Source: Enterococcus ureilyticus
Lineage (GTDB): Bacteria > Bacillota > Bacilli > Lactobacillales > Enterococcaceae
Direction: 5' to 3'
Length of the DNA: 64,000 nucleotides
Assembly: GCF_001730315.1 (NCBI RefSeq)
Contig: NZ_MIKC01000005.1
Span: 62,001 to 126,000 of the forward strand
This document shows, one piece after another, positions 57,129 to 64,000 of this stretch (within the stretch, counting starts at the first letter, position 1; every line of letters begins with the position of its first letter). The notes under the pieces were generated by a model, which saw only the letters and a list, made by a program, of their open reading frames with translations, searched no databases and was not told the origin of the DNA. The position numbers and the translations under genes are program-made.

Positions 57129-58805
57129 CTATTCTGAAATGTAAGTCCATTTGTAATCGTATTGCGCGCCTGCTGGATGGAAACCAACATCTTTTACTTT
57201 TTCAGCGCGTAAGTGAGCTTCTGCTTTTTGATAAAGCGGAATCACACCCATGTCACCCATAATAATTTTCTCTGCATCAACTAAATTGTCCCAACGTTTT
57301 TCAGGATCATTAGCATTGGTTGTTGAAGCAGCTTTTAATGCTTTATCATATTCAGTATTGCTATAGTGACCACGGTTATAAGGAACTCCTGTTTGGAATA
57401 AATCTAAGAAGCTACTTGGATCGACATAGTCTGCTCCCCAGCCACCGATAACAGCTTTGAAATCCCCTTTGTTAGAACGATCTAAACGAACAGAGAATGG
57501 AACTGGGCTTACAGTTACTTTTGTTCCATCTAATGTTTCTTGAATTGCACCTTGAATATATTCTACTGTTTTCTTAGAAGAGTCTGCATCTGAAGATAAG
57601 ATATCAATATCTAACGTTTTAATACCCAGCTCTTTCTTAGCTTTTTCCCAATGCTCTTTTGCTTTTTCTTTATCGTAAGAGATCTTGTCTTCAGCAGCTT
57701 CTGTGAAGTCTTCTTTGCCATCTGGCGATTTAGACATATCTGCTGGAACTAGGCCTTTAGGTTCTACTGAACCGTCTCCTAAGATTTGTTCAACTAATGA
57801 TTTACGGTCGATTGAATAAGAAATGGCTTTTCTTAGGTTTTCATTTCTATATGGTGAATCTTCATCAATTTGATTTAATTCCATATATTGTGTAGAAGCT
57901 TCTTTTTGAATCACAAGTTGTGGATCATTCGCTGCTTGCTGCGCTAATTCACCAGTCAATTGAACGTCATCTGCTTGTCCATCTTGGAATAAGTTATATG
58001 AAGTCGGTGCTTCTTTTACAACATTGACTTGTACTTCATCTAATTTAACTGTGTCAGCATCCCAATAATCTTTGTTTTTCTTGTATGACCATTTTGTATC
58101 GGTACCTGGTCCATCGAACCCGTCTAATACAAACGGTCCGTTATAAACTGAATTTTCGCTTGTTGTAGCGTATTCTTTACCATATTTTTCAACAACATCT
58201 TTTCTTTGTGGGAAGAATGATGGGAATGCTAATAGATAATCAAAGTATGGCGTTGCTTTTTCTAGAGTGATTTCTAATTCATAATCACCTGTTGCTTTGA
58301 TTCCTAATTCAGCTTTGTCTTTTTTACCTGCTGCAATATCTGCACCATTTTTTACAGACTCGTAAAGGTAGGCATATTCTGAAGCTGTCGCAGGATCAAC
58401 CGTGCGTTGCCATCCATAAACATAATCTTCTGCTTTTACGGGTTTGCCGTCTGACCATTTAGATTTTTCGTTTAATTTGATTTTGTACGTAATACCATCT
58501 TCACTGACTTCAGCTTTTTCGCTAGCCCCTGCAGGTTCTGGTTTATTATCTAAATTCAAACGATAGATTCCTTCATATACATTGTTTAAAGCAGTAAAGC
58601 TGATAACGTCTGTCGCTACTGATAAATCAGCACTTGGCATTTCTTGTAATTCATTGACACGGAAAATCTGTTCTCCGCTAGGCTTTCCATCAGCTGTTTT
58701 AGAGCTACCTGAATCGTCTGTCTTTGCACCACCGTTACCACACGCTGCTAGTGTTAAACTAAATAAAGTGATGAATCCAAAAGCAAATGACTTCTTTAAC
58801 TTCAT
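57129..58805 (-). CDS. oppA: Oligopeptide-binding lipoprotein OppA
   Basis: A 558-residue extracellular substrate-binding lipoprotein (lipobox LAAC with Cys22) of the SBP_bac_5 family, which binds peptides and passes them to OppBCDF. In enterococci such proteins can also take up peptide pheromones. AGGGAGG precedes the ATG. It has its own promoter and is separated from oppBCDF by the DUF3899 gene. A potential TldR guide match lies in its leader. Confidence 0.94.
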   Translation of the reverse strand: MKLKKSFAFGFITLFSLTLAACGNGGAKTDDSGSSKTADGKPSGEQIFRVNELQEMPSADLSVATDVISFTALNNVYEGIYRLNLDNKPEPAGASEKAEVSEDGITYKIKLNEKSKWSDGKPVKAEDYVYGWQRTVDPATASEYAYLYESVKNGADIAAGKKDKAELGIKATGDYELEITLEKATPYFDYLLAFPSFFPQRKDVVEKYGKEYATTSENSVYNGPFVLDGFDGPGTDTKWSYKKNKDYWDADTVKLDEVQVNVVKEAPTSYNLFQDGQADDVQLTGELAQQAANDPQLVIQKEASTQYMELNQIDEDSPYRNENLRKAISYSIDRKSLVEQILGDGSVEPKGLVPADMSKSPDGKEDFTEAAEDKISYDKEKAKEHWEKAKKELGIKTLDIDILSSDADSSKKTVEYIQGAIQETLDGTKVTVSPVPFSVRLDRSNKGDFKAVIGGWGADYVDPSSFLDLFQTGVPYNRGHYSNTEYDKALKAASTTNANDPEKRWDNLVDAEKIIMGDMGVIPLYQKAEAHLRAEKVKDVGFHPAGAQYDYKWTYISE

Positions 58806-58836
58806 TCTTTTTTCCTCCCTAAAAGACCCTGAGTAT

Positions 58837-58911
58837 TTTCTGAAAAATCAGAATTTAATAATTATTTATTGTACTGAGGTATAGTTTACAATTTTTAAAT
58901 TAAAAAATCAA
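58837..58911 (-). promoter_or_regulatory. oppA promoter and candidate TldR target
   Basis: Minus strand TTGATT (58911-58906), 17 bases, TAAACT (58888-58883), so transcription starts near 58875. Just downstream the plus strand reads TTTAA (58854-58858) followed by TAATTATT (58859-58866), eight bases identical to the predicted guide. On the other strand TAATTATTA (58864-58856) gives nine. A TTCTGA/TCAGAA hairpin follows. Binding here would block initiation or early elongation. Confidence 0.5.
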
Positions 58912-58991
58912 GAATAATCTTATTTTTTTTTAATACTCACATCATTAAATTATATCTTCATTAGAAGTTATTTCTTAGAAATGGTAAAAAG

Positions 58992-59110
58992 TTGAACTGT
59001 TCGCTTAGCCCTGAAGGGAAAATAGGAAAATATAAGGATGAGATTTTTGCTGCAAGCAAGTTCTCTCTTTTTCCAAAAGGCTAGCCCATAAAGCCAGATT
59101 AGATAAAAAG
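58992..59110. repeat. Diverged copy of the hairpin repeat
   Basis: Contains TTAGCCC...AGGAAA on the left and TTTCCAAAAGGCTAGCCCATAAAGCC on the right (only parts cited), echoing the TTTCCT-AAAGGCT and GCTAGAT blocks of the repeats at 7992-8298 and 15725-15840. The rest of the 58806-59224 gap holds the oppA promoter and nothing else recognised. Confidence 0.45.
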
Positions 59111-59224
59111 CGATTGTTTTCTTCTAAATAAGTATGTTAGATTAGTATATGGAAGAAACAATATGTTGTCATGACGTTATCGCTCGTCATCTTATGTTTC
59201 ATCACAACAATAAGGAGTGATTTG

Positions 59225-60283
59225 ATGCATCATTCATCTTTTTTCAAAGAGTTAACAACCTTTCATAAACCACAAAAAGCACCTTTTCGCTTGATTGGTG
59301 CAGGAGTTTGTATGGCGGTACCATTATTTATTGGTTATTTTTCAAATAATTTATTGATTGGCAGTTTTGGTTCTCTAGGTATCTTTACCTTTCTTTATTA
59401 TCAAACTCTTCCATTAAGAGAATTGCTGATTCGCTTAAGTTCGATTGGCGCTTTTTTACTTTTCGGAAATCTGGTTGGGATGTTAAGTACTCATATTCCT
59501 TGGATCATACCGATCGTTATTGCATTGGTTGCCTTTTGTGCTCGTATTATTTTCAGATTATACAGAATCGCTAAGCCGGGGGCTTTTTTTATTGTCATGG
59601 TAACTGCAATGGGGAGTGGAACTAAAATCCCTCTAGAAAGTGTTCCCACCATGATGAGCTATGTTTTGTTGGGCGTTATAACATCCCTTGTTGTGGCAGT
59701 CGTTTTATTTTTTATTGAAAGGGAATCTGTGGAACCACAAAAGAAAATCTCTTTACAAGAGCGACTTTATACAGATCCTTCCGCATTACTCGATGCTTTG
59801 CATTATGCCGCAATTCTATTTTTAGCGACCTATATCAGTCAATCATTGCATTTGACTAATGCTTATTGGATGATTGTTTCTTGTGCCGCTGTTTTACAAG
59901 GGGATAATCTACGTGCTGTTATGCATCGCAATATTCAACGGATCTTAGGTACGATGATCGGCTTATTGATTGCCGCTTTTTTATTGAGCATCTCTTTTAC
60001 TTCTTTAGAAACTATTTTGCTGATTTGCTTTTTCTTTTTGACTGTGGAATATTTTATTAAACGAAATTATGCAATTGCAAATTTTTTTACAACGCCAATG
60101 TCCTTACTATTGGCCAATCTCGCCCGTCATCAATATTTAATCAGTCTCTTGAATTACCGCTTGATCGGTATTGTTTTAGGTAGTCTTTTGGGCCTTTTAG
60201 GTGCGTTTGTATTGACGACTAGTTTGAAATTTTACAATCGTGCTTACCAATTAAACGAAAATTTAGATAAGGAAACAGAATAA
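59225..60283 (+). CDS. FUSC-family membrane protein
   Basis: A 352-residue membrane protein with two blocks of TM segments (about 20-150 and 200-330), matching the FUSC/aromatic-acid-exporter-like family. I start at the ATG at 59225 (MHHSSFF) after AAGGAGTG; the longer frame from 59171 has no site. FUSC proteins export aromatic acids or act in envelope stress; substrate unknown. The pentapeptide gene follows 38 bases later, probably co-transcribed. Confidence 0.82.
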   Translation: MHHSSFFKELTTFHKPQKAPFRLIGAGVCMAVPLFIGYFSNNLLIGSFGSLGIFTFLYYQTLPLRELLIRLSSIGAFLLFGNLVGMLSTHIPWIIPIVIALVAFCARIIFRLYRIAKPGAFFIVMVTAMGSGTKIPLESVPTMMSYVLLGVITSLVVAVVLFFIERESVEPQKKISLQERLYTDPSALLDALHYAAILFLATYISQSLHLTNAYWMIVSCAAVLQGDNLRAVMHRNIQRILGTMIGLLIAAFLLSISFTSLETILLICFFFLTVEYFIKRNYAIANFFTTPMSLLLANLARHQYLISLLNYRLIGIVLGSLLGLLGAFVLTTSLKFYNRAYQLNENLDKETE

Positions 60284-60321
60284 ATCACCACCGCTATTAC
60301 AATTTTTTGGAGGTTTTATTT

Positions 60322-60954
60322 ATGAAAATCAAAAAGCCGATTACACCCGTGTTACCCAAACTCACTAAAACAGATTTTATTTCTATCGATGATGAGGTCA
60401 TTATTGAAGGTCTCTCCTTAAAAGACCAAGATCTTAGTTATCAGGATATCCGCAATTTAGTCTTTCGAGAATCTCGCTTTGAAAAAGTAACGATGAACCG
60501 CAATCACTTAGAACGTTTTGAGTGTAGTAATGTGATTTTTGATCATTGTGACCTTTCGAATACAGAATGGATTGGTGCTAGTTTTCACCAGGTTCATTTT
60601 CGTCAATGTAAATTAACTGGAACAAATTTTGCTGAGAGTTACCTAAGAGATTGCCTTTTTGAAGACTGCCTTGCCGATTACACCTCGTTCAGTGCTACAA
60701 ATCAAAAAGTCGTTGAATTTAAAAAAACTAGCTTGAATAATACAGAATTTGTTGAAGTGATGTATAATAACCTGCTACTTGATCAGTGTTCTGTCACAGG
60801 TAGCAACTGGTTCCATACAAAATTAGCTGCTCTTGATTTAACAACATGTACTTTTGAAAGAATTGCCTTTTCACAAGAATTACTTAAAGGGCTAAAGGTG
60901 ACTCAAGAACAAGCAATCACTATTGCTGCAGGCTTAGGGTTGATTATTGAATAA
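60322..60954 (+). CDS. Pentapeptide repeat protein
   Basis: A 210-residue protein in which A(D/N)LxX-type repeats, here FxxCDLSNTEW, CKLTGTNFAES and CSVTGSNWF, run from about 60 to 195, forming a right-handed beta helix. Some family members (Qnr, MfpA) mimic DNA and protect gyrase; many have no known role. The ATG at 60322 lies after GGAGG. Ended by a strong terminator. Confidence 0.88.
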   Translation: MKIKKPITPVLPKLTKTDFISIDDEVIIEGLSLKDQDLSYQDIRNLVFRESRFEKVTMNRNHLERFECSNVIFDHCDLSNTEWIGASFHQVHFRQCKLTGTNFAESYLRDCLFEDCLADYTSFSATNQKVVEFKKTSLNNTEFVEVMYNNLLLDQCSVTGSNWFHTKLAALDLTTCTFERIAFSQELLKGLKVTQEQAITIAAGLGLIIE

Positions 60955-60993
60955 TAAAAACGACAAAATCGAGTAGGATTTTGTCGTTTTTTG
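60955..60993 (+). terminator. Terminator of the FUSC-pentapeptide pair
   Basis: AAAAACGACAAAATC pairs perfectly with GATTTTGTCGTTTTT around a 6-base loop, followed by more T. Confidence 0.9.
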
Positions 60994-61369
60994 CTCTTTT
61001 TTAAGCTTTCTTGGGGTTAGAAACTAATCATTCAGGCCTACAACACTGGCATTGGCAACAGCCATTTGGTATTCTTTCATACTAAATAAGACTAAGTCAT
61101 AAGCTTAATTCTTATACTCGATTTTGTCTAGGAGGTATCGTTCCTAAAGAATCGTTGATTGCTTCAACAAATCCCACAGATTTCAGCTAACTCCGTTGTC
61201 CGATCTTTATACCTAGTTTATTGTTGTGTTCTTTTTAAATAAACCGCACCTAATAAAATAATAACTGGATTTCTAATTAAAATTATTTAGGATTTTTTTT
61301 ATTTACTTATTAATTTTTTTCTTAAGAAGAATCCAATGATTTTATTTCATGTGCTTTTTTGGTAAACTA

Positions 61370-61669
61370 GGATAGGTCAAGAATGATTCTCCGCTTTTAG
61401 AAAAGTAAATGAATGAACGATGCTCGTCAGATAACAGCATCGATCGTAAAAAACTCATAAAGCAATACTTGGATTGTTTATCGACTTTAATTTATTGTGA
61501 ACTTATATGGAAGCCGACTTGATTACTATTTTGGGGATTTTGCTGGTAGGAAGCGTTTGTGGTACTCTTAATAAGTTGAGCATGAATTACGGTGTGCAAT
61601 GCATGATTCTTATGAGGAACCTTAGATGTCTACGCATCTGATATTTAACTAAAAGGACTGTTTATTAAA
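61370..61669 (+). promoter_or_regulatory. Long structured leader upstream of mvk
   Basis: About 680 bases separate the terminator at 60993 from mvk, with no gene seen. The last 290 contain ACGATGCT/AGCATCG (about 61418-61449), a TAGATG/CATCTGA hairpin close to mvk (about 61625-61645), and further short dyads, suggesting a structured 5' leader. TAAACT near 61363 may be the -10 box, but no clear -35 is seen. No T-box, preQ1, tmRNA or RNase P signature was recognised. The part 60994-61360 is A/T-rich and holds nothing I can name. Confidence 0.4.
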
Positions 61670-62614
61670 ATGAATAAAGAAAAAATTGGTCATGGCCAAG
61701 CTTCTGGAAAAATTATATTGATGGGGGAACATTCTGTGGTTTACGGTGAGCCTGCAATTGCTTTTCCATTTCAAGAGACCTATATCTCAACAAAAGTTGA
61801 ACCTGACTCTACTATGATCTTAGAGTGTCATTACTTTTCAGGAGAGCTTTCGCAAGTTCCTTCACAATTAAAAAGTGTATCAGAGGTCATCGATCAAACA
61901 CTGATTGCTCTTCACCATGAAGAGGCAACCTTAAAAATTACCATTACTAGTACGATTCCTGCTGAACGAGGCATGGGTTCAAGTGCGGCTGTTGCCGTTT
62001 CAATCGTTCGAGCTTTGTTTGATTATTTTGATATTCCTTGTACGTCTGAATCTCTGCTTCCATTAGTAAATCGTGCAGAAAAAATAGCTCACGGTAATCC
62101 TAGCGGTATAGATGCGGCAGCAACAACTGGTGATGAACCTTTATTTTTTATAAAAAGTCATCCATTAGAATCATTCCCCATGAATGTTTCCAATGCTTTT
62201 TTGATCGTTGCAGATACAGGTATCAAGGGCCAAACAAGAGCTGCGGTCAGAGATGTGGCGCACCTTTTTGAATTAGATAAAAAACGAATTTCACAACATA
62301 TTACAACATTAGGCCACTTGACTAAAAGCGCAAAACACGCTATTTTAGCAGATGAAGTTGATACGTTAGGCAATGTCATGAACCAAGCTCAGGAACATCT
62401 TAGCGCACTGACTGTCAGCAATGAACAGTTGGACCACTTGGTCAGCACTGCTCGTGCAAACGGGGCCTTAGGGGCAAAACTAACAGGTGGCGGCCGCGGT
62501 GGTTGTATGATCGCTTTAGCTGGTTCAAAAAAACAAGCAGAAAATATAGCAGTAGCGTTAGAATCAGCTGGTGCTGTAGCTACTTGGATTCAATCATTAG
62601 GAGTGAAAAATTAA
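61670..62614 (+). CDS. mvk: Mevalonate kinase
   Basis: A 314-residue GHMP kinase that phosphorylates mevalonate, the first of the three ATP-dependent steps from mevalonate to isopentenyl diphosphate. GHMP motif 1 GEHSVVYGEPAIA (about 18-30), the glycine loop RGMGSSAAVAVS, and C-terminal KLTGGGRGGC. The stop shares a base with the mvaD start. Enterococci make isoprenoids by the mevalonate route only, so the gene is essential in principle. Confidence 0.96.
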   Translation: MNKEKIGHGQASGKIILMGEHSVVYGEPAIAFPFQETYISTKVEPDSTMILECHYFSGELSQVPSQLKSVSEVIDQTLIALHHEEATLKITITSTIPAERGMGSSAAVAVSIVRALFDYFDIPCTSESLLPLVNRAEKIAHGNPSGIDAAATTGDEPLFFIKSHPLESFPMNVSNAFLIVADTGIKGQTRAAVRDVAHLFELDKKRISQHITTLGHLTKSAKHAILADEVDTLGNVMNQAQEHLSALTVSNEQLDHLVSTARANGALGAKLTGGGRGGCMIALAGSKKQAENIAVALESAGAVATWIQSLGVKN

Positions 62615-63612
62615 TGTACACTGGGAAAGCACGAGCCTATACAAATATTGCTTTGATCAAATATTGGGGAAAAAAAGATGAACACTTGATAATACCGATG
62701 AACAGCAGTCTTTCTTTAACGTTAGATGCTTTTTATACAGAAACTAGTGTACAATTCGATGAAAATTTGACCGAAGATCTTTTTGTCTTAGATGGACAAA
62801 AACAAGACACGAAACAAACTACAAAGATTTCTAAATTTTTAGACCTTGTTCGAAAAGAGCAAAATCTAGCCTTATTTGCTAAAGTAGATAGTCAAAACTA
62901 TGTCCCGACTGCAGCTGGTCTTGCTTCTTCTGCTAGTGGTTTAGCAGCTTTAGCTGGTGCTTGCAATGAAGCGTTAGACTTGCAATTAACTGAAATTGAA
63001 TTATCCCGTTTAGCTAGACGCGGTTCAGGATCAGCTTGCCGGAGTATTTTTGGTGGATTTGCTGAATGGCAAAAAGGCGACTCTGATCAAACTTCCTTTG
63101 CCCAAGGGATCCCATCTGATCACTGGGAAGATGAATTAGCGATGTTATTTGTTTTAGTGGATGATGGTGTAAAAGATGTTTCTAGTCGTGACGGTATGAA
63201 ACGAACCGTTGAAAGCTCGAGTTTTTATTCAGGTTGGTTGGAAACAGTCGAAGCCGATTTAGCGACAGCCAAACAAGCCATTGCAGAAAAAGATTTTAAT
63301 AAGTTAGGGGAAGTCACTGAAGCAAATGGCTTACGTATGCATGGAACGACTTTAGCTGCTGTACCGCCATTTACATACTGGTCACCTGAAAGTCTCAAGG
63401 TCATGCAATTAGTCCGGAGCGCACGCCAACAAGGGTTGCCGTGTTACTTCACAATGGATGCTGGACCAAACGTCAAAATCTTAGTTGAGAAGAAAAATCT
63501 GAGTACTTTAAAAAATCATTTAGCTACTCATTTTTCTAAAAAACAATTGATTGAAGCTTACGCAGGACCTAAGATTGCCCTGATTCCTTTAGAAAGGTCG
63601 GAAAAGTTATGA
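62614..63612 (+). CDS. mvaD: Diphosphomevalonate decarboxylase
   Basis: A 332-residue GHMP-fold enzyme that decarboxylates mevalonate diphosphate to isopentenyl diphosphate. N-terminal NIALIKYWGK (about 11-20) and the AAGLASSASGLAAL loop are diagnostic. The start at 62614 follows TTAGGAGTG and shares one base with the mvk stop; the frame open from 62503 runs inside mvk and is not used. The stop overlaps the next ATG by four bases. Confidence 0.97.
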   Translation: MYTGKARAYTNIALIKYWGKKDEHLIIPMNSSLSLTLDAFYTETSVQFDENLTEDLFVLDGQKQDTKQTTKISKFLDLVRKEQNLALFAKVDSQNYVPTAAGLASSASGLAALAGACNEALDLQLTEIELSRLARRGSGSACRSIFGGFAEWQKGDSDQTSFAQGIPSDHWEDELAMLFVLVDDGVKDVSSRDGMKRTVESSSFYSGWLETVEADLATAKQAIAEKDFNKLGEVTEANGLRMHGTTLAAVPPFTYWSPESLKVMQLVRSARQQGLPCYFTMDAGPNVKILVEKKNLSTLKNHLATHFSKKQLIEAYAGPKIALIPLERSEKL

Positions 63613-64000
63613 TAGAAGTTTCTACACCAGGTAAATTGTTTATTGCTGGTGAATATGCCGTTGTTGAACCAGGACATCCGGCAATCATTGTTGCAGTAGA
63701 CCAATTTGTGACAGTCACTGTCGAAACAGCAAAAGATGTCGGCAGTATCCAATCTGCCCAATATAGCACACTACCTGTGCGTTGGACTAGAAGAAATAAC
63801 GAACTTGTCCTTGATATTCGAGAAAATCCGTTTCATTATGTTCTTGCTGCAATTCGCTTAACTGAAAAATATGCGCATGAACAACAAAAAGAGCTTTCTT
63901 TTTACCACTTAAAAGTCACCAGTGAGTTAGATAGTTCAAACGGACGAAAATACGGATTAGGTTCCAGCGGTGCCGTTACTGTAGCAACAGTGAAAGCTTT
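63609..64000 (+). CDS. mvaK2: Phosphomevalonate kinase, N-terminal part
   Basis: The first 130 codons of a GHMP kinase, running off the window end. It opens with VSTPGKLFIAGEYAVVEPGHPA and carries KYGLGSSGAVTVATVKA (loop) near the end, typical of phosphomevalonate kinase. It overlaps mvaD by four bases (ATGA). Order mvk-mvaD-mvaK2 is as in other enterococci. Confidence 0.95.
   Translation, partial: MIEVSTPGKLFIAGEYAVVEPGHPAIIVAVDQFVTVTVETAKDVGSIQSAQYSTLPVRWTRRNNELVLDIRENPFHYVLAAIRLTEKYAHEQQKELSFYHLKVTSELDSSNGRKYGLGSSGAVTVATVKA

Noticed and set aside
61370-61669. T-box, tmRNA or RNase P RNA upstream of mvk
   Set aside because: No T-box GGGTGG-type motif, no tRNA-like ends of tmRNA and no conserved RNase P core could be found.
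62503-62613. N-terminal extension of diphosphomevalonate decarboxylase
   Set aside because: The extra 37 codons lie in mvk in another frame; a good ribosome site and the conserved MYTGKARAYTNIA start lie at 62614.

Overview
The window is a low-GC Firmicutes chromosome segment that I read as Enterococcus, related to E. faecalis but not necessarily that species. The reasons are the mevalonate operon (mvk-mvaD-mvaK2), strong AGGAGG-type ribosome sites, ECF vitamin transporters, the infC-rpmI-rplT and rsmA-rnmV-tatD blocks, an oppA/oppBCDF set, and a metG - amino acid permease - glcU - BceRS-type two-component order that I recall from E. faecalis. No rRNA, tRNA, CRISPR array or prophage was seen.

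Layout. 0-9 kb: end of a HAD phosphatase gene, small housekeeping genes, a coiled-coil/3D-domain secreted protein, a heterodimeric ABC exporter, and folT behind a tetrahydrofolate riboswitch that is separated from the gene by three 120-bp hairpin repeats. 9-11 kb: sugar-ABC ATPase (msmK type) with a cre-like site, and niaX with two NiaR-like operators. 11.3-20.3 kb: a one-carbon/glycine block gcvT-gcvH-gcvPA-gcvPB, lpdA, an M20 amidohydrolase and fhs, headed by a glycine riboswitch plus terminator. 20.3-22.6 kb: MFS transporter and choloylglycine-hydrolase-family enzyme under a cre-like site. 22.8-33.6 kb: rsmA, rnmV, tatD, helD, HIT, a lipoprotein, metG and malic enzyme. 33.6-39.4 kb: fumC, an amino acid permease, glcU and a two-component system. 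39.5-47.9 kb is an accessory, gene-poor stretch with a decayed secreted protein, a GH3 fragment, small unknowns, LysR/YeiH, PsiE, TraX and CPBP genes, and an 800-nt gap holding several terminators and a structured dyad. 47.9-51.1 kb: infC-rpmI-rplT and two HAD phosphatases. 51.1-58.9 kb: the oligopeptide transporter oppA/oppBCDF with a TnpB-like gene just downstream of oppF. 59-64 kb: FUSC protein, pentapeptide protein, and the mevalonate genes behind a long leader.

The most interesting system is the TnpB-like protein at 51.3-52.5 kb. It keeps the TnpB layout, but the first RuvC aspartate is threonine, the last is glutamate, and half of the zinc ribbon is gone. No tnpA is present. Directly downstream is an omegaRNA-like scaffold ending in GTTCAC, followed by a potential guide that begins TAATTATTAG. 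An 8-9 nt match lies just downstream of the predicted oppA promoter, next to TTTAA on one strand. This fits a nuclease-dead, RNA-guided repressor (TldR) acting on the peptide transporter beside which it is encoded.

Other points worth checking are an apparent AUA start codon for infC, covarying 120-bp hairpin repeats, a complete glycine-cleavage operon in what looks like an enterococcus, the structured leader before mvk, and the non-coding cluster at 41.1-41.9 kb. Start codons were moved downstream of the longest reading frame wherever a good ribosome site clearly decided it.
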